A DNA stretch of 64,000 nt. Origin: Symbiodinium natans. Lineage: Eukaryota > Sar > Dinophyceae > Suessiales > Symbiodiniaceae. The position numbers and the translations under genes were made by a program. Below, one piece after another: positions 33,057 through 44,520 of the stretch. Every line of letters starts with the position of its first letter. Position 1 is the stretch's first letter. The stretch is taken from NCBI GenBank assembly GCA_905221605.1, contig CAJNDS010002105.1, positions 1 through 64,000 of the forward strand. Reading direction: 5' to 3'. The notes beneath the pieces are model-generated. The model did not search any database. It was not told the DNA's origin and was given only the letters and a program-made list of their open reading frames with translations.

Positions 33057-34199
33057 ATCCGGAGGTCGTTTTTCATCGGTACATTTTTTACCGACACTTA
33101 CTTCTAAGCCTCACGAGCGTCGAAGTGGCTGAATTAGCGACATGTCTGAGGATCGATGAAGAGGGAGATGGAGAGAACAAGAGTCAGACTGGGGAAAGGA
33201 AATCAGGAATCCAACGGGCATTCGCTTGTCGCTGCCCACAAGGCCTTTTGCCAGGATCGAGCGCAGCAGAAATAAGCGTTGCCCAAACATGATTGGGATG
33301 GTTTAATCTCATACTGCCAACCAAACCGGCCACATCGCCTCTAAAGAAATCACGGAGATGGGATATTCGACTCACTGTCTGAATGGGATGTCCAGCTGCT
33401 TCGAACACTTTCACAACGTAAGTTTTCAACTTACGGGTCATACGTGACATGGGCATCCTCATCGGTACAAAAACAGTGTTTCTGGCAACAATGCTCATTT
33501 CTGAACCACGCCGGGCGTTTCGGGTTTCAAGGCCCAAGGCCGGCAACCAAGAATCCTAAAGCCCAAAGTCGCAAAAGGCATGTAACATGTTACAGCGCAT
33601 CTGGTTGCAGAAACATCAAAAACACTCTCACAATATATTCTATAAACGGCAAACACGCTGAACATTCCAGTGTTGTGGGCATGTTGGCAAAAGGCTTGTG
33701 ATAGTGCATCTTGTTCCAGAAACGTCAAATATCCTGGCGCAGCATGTTGTATAAAGGAGCAACAACGCTGTAAAAACCGGTGTTTTGGACTGACATGGTC
33801 GCAGCCAACCCCCCTCCCACACCCCCTCTCCCCAAGCCAAGCCAAGCCAGAGCCGACTTTAGACAAGGCCCTCATACTGAAATGCAAGGCCCTCATAGGA
33901 AATGCAAGGGTAGCCCGAGAGAAGTCTATGTGAAAAAGCATATTAAGGAAGGTTTGTCAAAAACGTCGACATCGGAAAATGCAACACATGCAAGCGCAAA
34001 AACACTGCCAATACTAACTGGCATTTCCAGACTTGGCAGACTCGAAGCGCAAAACAGGAACTCCTGTCGCCGTTGGCAGTGGAACATAGCACTTCCATGC
34101 ACAAGCAGAAAACACTGTAAATAATGGTGTTTTCGGCTGTTGGGAGAAGGTCGGAAGGTGTGGAAAACACACGTCAAATAGGAAACGTATGGGCCGTAG
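33057..34199. repeat. module X, copy 2, with 375-bp insertion
   Basis: Second copy of 16546-17229. An insertion at about 33086-33460 is flanked by a repeated TCATCGGTAC, which looks like a target duplication. On the minus strand the insert has a short protein-like frame (MTRKLKTYVVKVFEAAGHP onward) that I cannot identify. About 100 extra bases near 34010-34080 are absent from copy 1. Confidence 0.8.
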
Positions 34200-34308
34200 T
34201 GGTAGTGGTGGTGGTGGTGGTAGTGGCAGTGGCAGTGGCAGTGGCAGTGGCAGTGGTAGTGGTAGTAGTTGTAGTTGTAGTTGTAGTGGTAGTGGTAGTT
34301 GTAGTAGC

Positions 34309-34396
<88 letters not shown>
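34196..34396. repeat. (GGT/CAGTGG/TAG)n array E
   Basis: Trinucleotide array ending at CCAGCGGCGCTTTAACCGTA, the same block that ends array A at 16091. Confidence 0.9.
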
Positions 34397-34397
<1 letters not shown>

Positions 34398-34609
34398 CCA
34401 GCGGCGCTTTAACCGTACACACTTTTTAACACACTTTTAACCCTTCTTGTCACCTTCTGAGTGTGCACAGCTTCTTCTTGCACACTTCTTCCGTTTCAGG
34501 GTACACTGTCTTGCTTCTGCCTCCAAATTCTTTTCGCTGGAGTTTTGGGCTCCAGTTAGCATGGAGACGCCGCCGCGACGGGCCCGGCATGTCGAGGTGA
34601 GCCCTCGCA

Positions 34610-35665
34610 CTGATAACGTCCGTGTTGCCAGTCCGTGCGAGTGGCCAGAGCATCCATGCCCGCACGATGATAGCGTCCGTGTTACCAGTCCGTGCGAGTG
34701 GCCAGAGCATCCATGCCCGCACGATGATAACGTCCGTGTTACCAGTCCGTGAGAGTGGCCAGAGCATCCATGCCCGCGCGATGATAACGTCCGTGTTACC
34801 AGTCCGTGCGAGTGGCCAGAGCATCCATGCCCGCGCGATGATGACGTCCGTGTTACCAGTCCGTGCGAGTGGCCAGAGCATCCATGCCCGCACCATGATA
34901 ACGTCCGTGTTACCAGTCCGTGCGAGTGGCCAGAGCATCCACGCCCGCGCGATGATAACGTCCGTGTTACCAGTCCGTGCGAGTGGCCAGAGCATCCATG
35001 CCCGCACGATGATAACGTCCGTGTTACCAGTCCGTGCGAGTGGCCAGAGCATCCATGCCCGCACGATGATAACGTCCGTGTTACCAGTCCGTGCGAGTGG
35101 CCAGAGCATCCATGCCCGCACGATGATAACGTTCGTGTTACCAGTCCGTGCGAGTAGCCAGAGCATCCATGCCCGCACGATGATAACGTCCGTGTTACCA
35201 GTCCGTGGGAGTGGCCAGAGCATCCATGCCCGCACGATGATAACGTCCGTGTTACCAGTCCGTGCGAGTGGCCAGAGCATCCATGCCCGCACGATGATAA
35301 CGTCCGTGTCACCAGTCCGTGCGAGTGGCCAGAGCATCCATGCCCGCACGATGATAACGTCCGTGTTACCAGTCCGTGGGAGTGGCCAGAGCATCCATGC
35401 CCGCACGATGATAACGTCCGTGTTACCAGTCCGTGCGAGTGGCCAGAGCATCCATGCCCGCACGATGATAACGTCCGTGCGAGTGGCCAGAGCATCCATG
35501 CCCGCACGATGATAACGTCCGTGTTACCAGTCCGCGCGAGTGGCCAGAGCATCCATGCCCGCACGATGATAACGTCCGTGTTACCAGTCCGTGCGAGTGG
35601 CCAGAGCATCCATGCCCGCACGATGATAACGTCCGTGTTGCCAGTCCGTGGGAGTGGCCAGAGCT
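34610..35665. repeat. 57-bp minisatellite, about 18 copies
   Basis: The unit is GATGATAACGTCCGTGTTAC, then CAGTCCGTGCGAGTGGCCAG, then AGCATCCATGCCCGCAC. Copies are over 95 percent alike. Because 57 is a multiple of three, frames stay open on both strands (421 codons minus, 296 plus). These are repeat artefacts with 19-residue periodicity. One unit at about 35463-35500 lacks 13 bases (GTTACCAGTCCGT) between direct CCGTG copies, which shifts all frames. The array lies in FEN1 intron 7. Related 55-57 bp units occur at 48880-49195. Confidence 0.95.
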
Positions 35666-35879
35666 TGAACGAACATATGCCGCAGAACTTGACAGCCGCC
35701 AAGCGGAAGGTCCTTCTTACGTACGTGCGTAGCTTTCAGTGGCGTCAGCGGCACGCTCGCCTTGACTTGCTGTTGCAAAGCACAGGCCGTCGCCTCCAGA
35801 AGATGCGTGCCTGACAGCTGGCATTGTTTGCGTGTGAAAACCCATGCGTTTGCACGTTTCAGCCTTAAACGGAGACATG

Positions 35880-36315
<436 letters not shown>

Positions 36316-36894
36316 GGAAGAGGAACAATGGTAGTCATCGTGATCATGATAGAACTCGTAATCGTAATTGTAGTGGCAACAGTATTGGTAATGGTGTTAC
36401 TTGTGGTGGCCGCGATGATGATCGCGGTGGTCTCTTCAACAGCCAGCTGCTGCTAGTTGAGCATCGGAGTTAGTCCGATACTGCTGCGCATTTTGCGGTG
36501 TCGCATTTCCACCTCATAGGCTGCTAGGAGTTGTGTGCGCTTGCCTCCGAAATCTTGATTCTCGAGGGTTATTGCAGTGCACGTGTTGCGATTTGACACT
36601 ACCTACCGACGTCACTACGTCTGCACACTACCAAGAATATGTGAATGTGTTGCCATTTGTTGGCTCGGATACTGACTTTGATGCACAACGTGCAGGTTTG
36701 CGTGCGCTTTCCCGGCAACGAATATTTTGAGACGTGATTGTGCAATGCACGGCACCCACCCGGCGCCATTTGCAGCAGTCTATAGGGATGTACAACACAG
36801 GATCCTGACGGGTGCCCACTTCTTGCCATCTTTTGCCAAAACGGCAAACTAGGAGCATCATGTAGCTGACTGCACATGGACCATGACGGACCAC

Positions 36895-37656
36895 CTGTAG
36901 GTTGGCTTGGGCTTCCTGGCGCTTGGCCCTTCGCTGCTCCAGCTCCTCCCCGAGCAGCCAGTCAACTTGCTTTCGTGCGAAACACAAAAGGTTGAACATG
37001 TTTGAACCAGTGTGCACCTGCACAACAGTGTGTTCAAACGACAGCAGCCTTCCGGCTCACTGTGGTTTCTTGACATCTCATGATCAAAATGGCCTGAAAG
37101 CAGAATATCTGGGAACTACAATAATATTAGAGCTGCCCAAGAACCTCTCGCCATGCGTAACTCCTACGCCACCAGGCTGTCCTGATGCAACTAGCTATCG
37201 AATTTCATTAGGCCTCCGAGAATGACCAAACCGTTTGTTATCGTTTGTTTACGGCCTCCCTCCCACCACGCCGCTTTTCCGAGCCAAATCTGGCTTGAGA
37301 AGTCGTGGCAACTTGAGCCAGCGGGTTATGGCTATGGGAAAATCCCGGCTTCCCCGGCCGCGCCTTTCACAGGCACCACGTCTGTGAGTACAGTAGGCCC
37401 CACAACTGGCTTCATTCTGTCTTTCTTTCTTTCGGAGGGTATGGAGGCCGAAGCCTCCGGGCGTCATCGCCCGCCCCTGTTTCCGGAGCGGTGCTTCATT
37501 CTGTCTTCTTCTTCTCTCTTCTTTGTTCGTCTCTCTTTCGTTCTTTCTTTCTTTCTTTCTTTCTTGGGGGCGTGGGGGCGAACCCCCTGGCTGCGCGCAT
37601 TCGGGACCCCTCGGTTGATCACGGGAACCGCGGTTTCGGGCGTGGCGCTTGGTTCG

Positions 37657-37698
<42 letters not shown>

Positions 37699-39128
37699 TT
37701 CCTTCCTGTGCACGTAGCCCCAGAGAGGCTGCCTCGAAGGGCGTGCTCAACCGGGTCCGTTTGTGCTAGAATTGCACCGTTTCGGGCATCAGCAAACCAC
37801 CCAACCTATATCAACCAACATCACCCTCTCTCTCTCTCTCTTCTGATTTCTCTTTCTCTTTGGTCTTGTCCGTCATGCTGCTTCTTCTTCTTCTTCCCCT
37901 CGTCATGCTGCTCTCTCTCTCTCTCTCTCTCGCCCTCCTCCTTTCTTTCTTTTCTTTCTTTGTGGTTTCCCTCCCGGGCTGGGTTCGGCAGCCTCAAAAG
38001 CATCCTGAATACGCATTTTCCAGAAGAAAAAACGCTATATGCCAAGGCAAGTGCTTCTTGCGGTAAATGTGACTCAGAACAGCAAGCATGCAAACAGAGA
38101 GCCGACCTCTATTCTGTGAAAAGATGAGTCCTGAATCTAGAAAAATTATTACGCTAATATGCGAAGTAAACTCGCTCCAAACTGAACTAATTGGGTCTGT
38201 CCCTGGGCGTCGAGACGACTCTGTGCTCAGCCGCCTAAAGCATAGTCTCACCCCAAACTCCCACCCTTGAAGTCCAGCAGCTTCATCTCAGGAGGCTTGC
38301 CATCGAAGACGTAGACGGGCTTGATCCCATTCCTTGGCCCCAGTTCTGGGTTGGGGTTGGGGTTCAAGGTTCGAAAGTTCCGGGCGAGCCTCAGTGGCGG
38401 AGTTGCCCAACACATGCTGTGTGACCTACCCTTCCTGGCTGAGACGCGTTGCGCTACGTAATGCAGTCTAAGCCTGTGGCTCCATCAATCGAATCGTGCG
38501 TGTGAGCATCCCAATGATGTGAGATGTGACCTGCAAAAGTGACAGTACGCCATGTGCACAGCATCAGCATCAGCACTTTCAACTGCGGTCCTGCCCCTCC
38601 TCGTTTGTGAGGTTGTTATACCTGATAAAAGTTACTAGACAACGGTCTCAGGGAAAGCAACGGTGTCCTATGCATCTTGTGCGGAGTTCAGACACGTTTC
38701 GGATTCATGTGTGCATCATTGGCAGCGGCGCACGTTCCCGTTCTGTTCTCTCTGATCATGATCAGAAACTGGTAGAGGCACCTTACCGCAAGCGCTGCGA
38801 AGGCTTGACTTTGGCTTGACACAAGCTGGCAAATGTGGTGGCAATGTGGTGGGAATGCTGTGGCCATGCTGTGCAGCCCGGCATGCTGGCATCGATCGCC
38901 ACCAGTCGACCGGTGTAGGCAGCCTTCCATCTCATGCTAGCTTCAACTTCACCAGCATCAATAGCTTCCCGAGTTGTCCGCCTGGCCGGGTTGCTCCTTG
39001 ACCGCCTTCGGGGCCGAATCTTGGAGGAACTTCATGAGGCCTTGACTTGCCACGACAGTGTCGCAACTGGACGACGTGCAGACGTGAGCTGATGCTGAGA
39101 TTACTTTCCCCCTGCCTTTGATACCCAT
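36895..39128 (-). CDS. FEN1: FEN1 flap endonuclease, 5' part (exons 1-7)
   Basis: Seven exons encode the N-terminal nuclease region, in coding order: 39116-39128 (ATG 39128, MGIK), 38982-39040, 38883-38923, 38730-38781, 38481-38530, 38275-38332 and 36895-36945. Landmarks are GLMKFLQDSAPKAVKEQ, then GRLVAIDASM with the first catalytic Asp. CLYQFLIMIRENRTG, VTSHIIGMLTRTIRLM and GIKPVYVFDGKPPEMKLL with the second Asp and conserved Lys follow. ELEQRRAKRQEAQANLQ with the conserved Arg closes the block. Exon 1 is only 13 coding bases. Donors are GC for exons 1-5, GA for exon 6 (CTGCTG|GACTTC) and GT for exon 7. A stretch of about 8 residues after exon 4 and about 25 residues after exon 7 are unplaced, so small exons are missing from this model. 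Confidence 0.93.
36946..38274. other. FEN1 intron 6: pyrimidine tracts
   Basis: The intron holds (TTTC)n near 37535-37565, (CT)n near 37660-37695 and at 37826-37945, and related short repeats. The plus-strand ORF of 301 codons here is rich in Ser/Leu/Phe because of these tracts and is not a gene. Confidence 0.7.
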
Positions 39129-39369
39129 GGCTTCCGCTTCTCCACTTTCCCGAAACGATCGAAGGAGGGCTGCAAGATGCTTCGAGGATCTCTGAGCCAG
39201 GACTGCACTGCACAGCGATTGAGCAGTGTGTTCAATTGTGTTCAAAGGTTCAATTGTGTTCTTGTGTAGTTATGTACTAATTGAAAAGCATTGCTTGAAC
39301 TTCAAGTCAGGCACCGCTGAGAAGAACTATAATGAGCCAACGGGCCAACTTCTGGGGTGCACCATGGAG

Positions 39370-39645
39370 CACCTTTCGGTCGTTCAGCTGTTTGGACTGA
39401 ATCTCGAAGGACCGTCGTGCCATGTACCTACTGCAAAAAGGACCGCAAGCTGCAAGCATAAAACTTGTCATCCACGAGACTCCACAAGCAGCGCGCAATT
39501 TGGGCAGGAAGCTCTGCAAGTCAGTGTAGTTGAAGTCCTGCCTTTGGGCTTTTTATGGCTTTCTCAGTAACATCGCACACAATGATTGCCACATGCTCTG
39601 CTGGGAGCAGCGCGTCTGTTTCTTGAACTTGTTGGCGCCCAGGAA
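39370..39645 (-). pseudogene. possible coding fragment with one-base frame break
   Basis: One minus frame reads ALLPAEHVAIIVCDVTEKAI and, after a one-base shift near 39537, DFNYTDLQSFLPKLRAACG. Both halves have protein character and join smoothly apart from the shift. It could be an exon pair with an unseen intron boundary, or a gene relic. The family is not recognised. Sequence 39129-39370 and 39650-41340 shows nothing else I can support. Confidence 0.28.
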
Positions 39646-41802
39646 CCCACCCTCAGCCGCACGAAGCTTTGCTTGCTTAGATTATAGAACTAGTTGGACC
39701 AGGATCTCCTCAGCGGGTGCGTGGTCGAAGCCCAGGAAAGAACCATGCACTAACAGCTAACATGAAGATACACATTGATGTGACCCAATGCATGCCCGCC
39801 AAATCCAAGCGTCTGTCGACAAGGCGCCATCAATCTTACAATCACGTCCAGAAAGGCAGCCCGCCTCTCGTGCTTCGTACTTGGCTTTCGCCCGCGAGTC
39901 TCCAACAATCAGATCTATACCTGGCTACAATACTGCGCTTCAATGCGACCGTGTTCACATGCATTATTTTTGCATTGCTAAGCTGTCAATCGCAATTTCA
40001 ATGGACAGTGGCACTTCCATCCGCCCACGCTGAGTCAGCATCAGTCAGCATCGCAGCCTGCGTGTGATTCATGTCTCCAGTAATGAAAAGCTGGAATGGA
40101 CTTGGAAGATGGCTCAGGCTCTAACCGACGCAGCTAGACCAGGCACAAGAGCAGCCACTGCCTGTTGTCGTGGCCAGTCAGCCCCGCTGAAGCCCCCCTG
40201 TGTCTAGCGACAGAATGCGACAGATCACAGCCTCTCTCCGGGATGGAGGCGCTGAGCTCCTGCCAAGAGCCCAACACGCTGCAACGGCCCGACCGTGTCC
40301 GACCAACCCCACCTACAACCAAGCGGAAACCACGAACACAGACACTGGCCCCGAACAAAGCAGGGCTTTCCACACAATGGGCAGCATGCTGAATCATTCT
40401 TGAGGTCCAACAGGTGGAATTGCAGACTGCAACCGGGCTGGAACGCCGGCAACTTGCTTTCGTGGATTTCTGGCTGCTCATCCGACCCTTCGTTGGCAAA
40501 GACTAAACTCAAGCGTGCAAACAGGCGGCGACTGGGAGTATTTGACTGTTTGAATACACCCTGAATACGGCTCTTCAATTACTTCAAGTATTCAGCTAGC
40601 AACTTGTACTAACGACCCCGTGTACCTGGTCTCGGAGAAGCTGGTACTTCGTAAGCCTGCGACGGCCGATGCATGATGCGGGAACGGAGCAACCGCCAAA
40701 TCCCGCACCTGCCCAAAGAAGAACAGCGGAAGCCAGCGCGCATGCCTCAAGTGATAGAGCACACTGGCAGCTTGAATCTAAAAGCTATCAGTCTAACTTG
40801 CTGTGCGCCATCCAGTGCATGAAAACCCGCAATGTGCGCTGTTCCGTCACTGCAAGAGTTGCAATTCTTGCAAGCCGCCGAAGACCCCCTCTGGCTCCAG
40901 CCCGCTGCCGAGGCTCCCCAGAGGCATTCAATACGGCAGGACCATGTTGCCGCACAAAAGCTGCGGGCTAAAGGAAAAAAGTTACTGTTTCCCTTTCTTT
41001 TTTGGTAGGACTACGCATGCTCTCAGGGCCAAGGGAGCCCCTCCACTGAGCAGATGGCAGCTGATAGCGCAGGCGTCGACCTCCTCGGCAGTAGGTTGCA
41101 AGCACCCCACAGGGCGCAAGCTTCAGACATACGATCCAGCACACATATATATGCACATGTGCCCAGTCATGCTTCAGACCCCCGACTCCTCGGCCTATCG
41201 GCATGGGCACAGCCTTGCCTGAGAACACGTTCGGTGCGCCCAGATCCCAACATCATCCTTTTCATATCCATCCGAGCTACAGGGCTCGCCGTCGACCACG
41301 CAAGGGGGCCATGCTGCCTTCAGGGGGGCTCCATGCAATGAAGTGTACATCCAAATCTACCTAGCAATTCCAAGCAGCCTTGTCCAGCTGTACTTTTAAG
41401 CTTAAGCTGCCGAGGTCATTGAGTCGAAGAGCCCAAATGATGAGGGCAGGACGCAGCAAGGTGCTTATTGGAAGTTCCAGATCAAACTGAGATGTGCACT
41501 GGCTAGTTATGCCCGAGCTTGACTGCGCTTATGATTGCACTCACAGCACGCCAGATGGTGCAAGGAGAATCCAGTACACAGGAGTCTTCTTTTCACGGCT
41601 AAGCATAACACAACTGCTAGGTGCAAATGATGCGCAGACAGACCTCTCAGGGCAGTGCTTCTGCACTTGCAGATGCCGCTACTTCTGATCACTAGTGCAT
41701 GCGCAAGTTGCAAAGCCAGCGTTGTAAGAGTGCCATTGCAGCAATGCTTTGTTCGGCACCATGCTGCTTAGCCGGCCTAACCTAACCCTACCTACAGGGG
41801 CG

Positions 41803-42342
41803 CTACAGGTTTTTGAGAACGTTGTCGACCAAAGTGTCGTCCGGTTTCGCATCACCGGCTGGATCCTCCTCAGAGGCTGCGACAAACAACTCCTTCACCT
41901 CCATGTCGTCCACGACCATGGCGTGCCTCTTGCATCGGGGGTTGCCCAGAGCGGACATGGGGCCCGGGTGTGTGAGCTCAAGGCCAATCTCTTTGGTGAG
42001 CAGAGAGGCGCTGTCACCATAGAAAGACAACATCGAACCATCGATTTTCTGGTCTTTGGCCCACGCATCCATCACGGCACAGTCGTTCACGCAGTAGACA
42101 ATCACATCAGAGACGCCCTTGGCCTTCAGCTCAGCTTGCTTGGCCAAATAGCCAGGGACCTGCTTGGAAGATCAGGTGGGGGTGAAAGCGCCCGGCAGGC
42201 CCACCATCACTACCTTCTTGCCACCGATGATTTCCTGGAGCGGGATCTTCTTCGGCGGGAAACCCTTATCAAGGGTCACGTTGGGGAGCTTCATGCCCTT
42301 GGCAATTGTCTTCCCCGCATTGCTTGCTGCACTGTTCCCCAT
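41803..42342 (-). CDS. peroxiredoxin-5-like, candidate selenoprotein (TGA at catalytic Cys)
   Basis: A single frame of 180 codons runs from ATG 42342 (in-frame TAG five codons upstream) to TAG 41803-41805. Its only interruption is TGA at codon 57 (42172-42174). The context is LPGAFTPT-TGA-SSKQVPGY. In the Prx5 (AhpE/PrxII) family this position is the peroxidatic Cys of the P-x-x-x-T-x-x-C motif. Downstream are the family's VNDCAVMDAWAKDQ, a LGLELTHPG block and CKRHAMVVDD with the conserved Arg. Length matches cytosolic Prx5, about 160-180 residues. The protein would reduce peroxides. The N-terminus MGNSAAS fits an N-myristoylation signal. The natural reading is selenocysteine, since dinoflagellates have Sec machinery. 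A nonsense mutation is the alternative. A SECIS is not proven; a weak candidate lies near 41365-41420. The gene is intronless, unlike FEN1. Confidence 0.82.
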
Positions 42343-44205
42343 GCTCGCCAAGAACTAGTGGGAAACCTACGCCTCACAACGATCCGAAACAGCTGCAGCT
42401 TGGGCGGCTCTCCACATGTCTATGTAGGCAGTTCCACTTGTACTGGGTTCTCGAGCCTAGTGGTCGTTTGGAATCCATTGGAATCCATACTCAGGTTCAG
42501 CTTTTGTCCCGCAAATCGAGCTCACTGCGCTTCGCAGCCGCAGCCCAGAAAGCAAAGGACCTTCATGGTCCTTCCGCAGCAACCGTGGCCTGATACTGTA
42601 CAAATGGCATCCCTCGCCACAGGTCGCATCTCGCGCTTGCACATCCCAGGCGAGCATCATGTAGGATCCCGGGAAAATACAATCCAACATTTTAAGCTCA
42701 AAGGGCAAGCGCAGACGGGCATGCGACTGTTGAAACGATCTGGGGCGCCGCGGATCCCTGCCCAACGGTCTTACCGATGCTTGGCCAGGAGCGGTGGCGC
42801 TTCGGAACTGCTTCCCAGAGTTGAAATGCTGCTCACTGAAAAGATATGCTACAAAACAAGAAGAAATTTTGCCATGAGCCGCAACGTGCATGCGCGTGAG
42901 CACGCGCATTCAACTTGGGCAAACAGGGCGCGCCCTGTTTGAGCGGTCTGGATTCTGCAGGCGTGTCTCATGTGGTCTTTGGCCAGCTGGCCGGTCTCCC
43001 TGCCACCTTGTCACTTCAATGAACCACCAGCTAGAATTATCTGCCGCTGCGGTCCCCTCTTTGGAGCCATGTAGCCGGTGCAAGACATGGTGCTTCAGAA
43101 ACATCTAAATCAGTAAGGGTGGCGCTTCCGAGCCATTGGCATTCGCCGCTCCAACTCAGGCATACTTTCGGTACCTCTGTTTGCAGTGTGGCTGCTACTC
43201 GTACTGTCAGATCAATGCACTTTCGAACTGCAGGTGGCCATTTCTGCAACTCCTCCACGGCAAAGAACCTGTGTCGACGTGTGCAAGGTGCGCAAGCAAC
43301 GTGTTGAGGAGGATCTGTACCCTTTGAATGTGGAACGCCCTGCATGCAGTCCGGCAATCCGCCTTTGACAAATGACAATATATCTGGGGGCATGACATCA
43401 GCACAGTGTGTCCTCCACACCTGCACACTTTTACTGCTGACAGGTAGGCTGACTCAAGCTTTCTGAGCAATATGTCTCGCTCGACGAATAAGTCGCGCTC
43501 CTCAGGCAGTATGGCATGAAACCGTTGTAGAGAGCAGCTGCGCCCTCTTTACCTGCGCTCAGAGGCAAACATACGTAGGGCTTCAGTTTGTTGTCGGATC
43601 TGGACGATCTCAAAAACACAGCATGTTGTAATTGTAATTTGTATGATATGATACGACAGGCGAAGTGCTCAGGCCGCTGTAGCGTTTCGGCCTGCGACTG
43701 CCTGGATGGTTTGCATTGTGCCACGGTACCTGCCATGTAAGTGCACAGGATCCGGGCGCCTGGCGGCTTCTTTGAACCCGCTGCAGGCCCCTAAGGCGAA
43801 CTCTGACCTTGCCTCCGCCATCCGACCCCGGTTTGTATTCAGATTCCGTATGCAATGAAGAAAGCCATGGCAAAATCTTCGACAGGCACACGGAAGCTTG
43901 CCCGTTTCTGGGTCTGGCTTTTGCGAAGCCATGCGATTCTTCGCGGACTGGCAGCACATGCGGCAGCACATGATGCATTCAGACAACTTGGGACAAGGTT
44001 GTCAGCACATGTCTCGCAGACAAGCGTAGGCAACTGCGGAAACGTGAGCAACTGCATCCACACTGTTTCAACTGAAAAGAGAAGGAGCTTGGTGTTGAGA
44101 ACGGCAGCTGAAGTATGTATATTCTGTCTGATCTTTGGCCAACAACTTCGCGTGACTGCCTGCTCACAAACTTCACACAAGCAATGCCCGTTGCTGCGGC
44201 ACGTT
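42343..44205. other. no supported gene
   Basis: Scattered ORFs below 150 codons were read on both strands without finding a recognisable domain. A minus frame at 43037-43426 and a plus frame with CxxC pairs at 43165-43320 have slight protein character only. Confidence 0.4.
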
Positions 44206-44520
44206 TCCCAATTCCCCACCTTCGGTGTGGGGTTGTTAGATTTTAAACTCAACTCTCGCCCAGACTCCTGGAGTGCCCAACCCCAGAGTCTCCACAGTCT
44301 CCCTGGAGTGCCTGTCGCCACAGAGACTCTCTGAAGTGGAGTGCCCAATCCCAGACACCTGGAGACGCTGGAGTGCCCAACCCCAGAAATTCCCTGCCCA
44401 ACCCCAGAGACTCCCTCAGAGACTCCCTGGAGTGCCCAACCCCAGAGACTCCCTAGAGTGCCCAATTCCAGAGACTCCTTGAGTGCCCAGCCCCAGAGAC
44501 TCCCTGAGTGCCCAACCCTA
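44206..44520 (+). repeat. dispersed GGAGTGCCCAACCCCAGAGACTCC tandem repeat
   Basis: About ten units of GAGTGCCCAACCCCAGAGACTCCCT follow a CACCTTCGGTGTGGGGTTGTTAG block. The same composite is present reversed at 15540-15735, with a fragment at 54165-54300. The ORFs across it are artefacts. Confidence 0.8.

Noticed and set aside
34610-35665. CRISPR-like array
   Set aside because: Units are directly tandem with no unique spacers, and the genome context is eukaryotic.
34437-35702. 421-codon minus ORF and 296-codon plus ORF
   Set aside because: Both follow from a 57-bp tandem repeat whose unit is divisible by three. A 13-bp deletion changes the encoded repeat midway, which coding selection would not allow.
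37305-37325. Spliced-leader match on the minus strand (TGGCTCAAG)
   Set aside because: Only nine bases match and the upstream part does not fit the leader. This is expected by chance in 64 kb.
37222-38127. 301-codon plus ORF rich in Ser, Leu and Phe
   Set aside because: It is made by TTTC and CT tracts inside FEN1 intron 6, antisense to the gene.
41803-42147. Peroxiredoxin starting at the internal Met 42147
   Set aside because: That start would drop the catalytic site. The frame continues upstream through TGA to a full N-terminus with an in-frame stop just before it.
42172-42174. Variant nuclear genetic code reading TGA as an ordinary amino acid
   Set aside because: FEN1 and other genes here contain no TGA within coding exons, and TGA serves as a stop at 63147 and 23943. 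A site-specific Sec codon is the simpler reading.
41749-42942. 397-codon plus-strand ORF
   Set aside because: It is antisense to the peroxiredoxin gene. The minus strand shows clear family motifs, and the plus translation has none.
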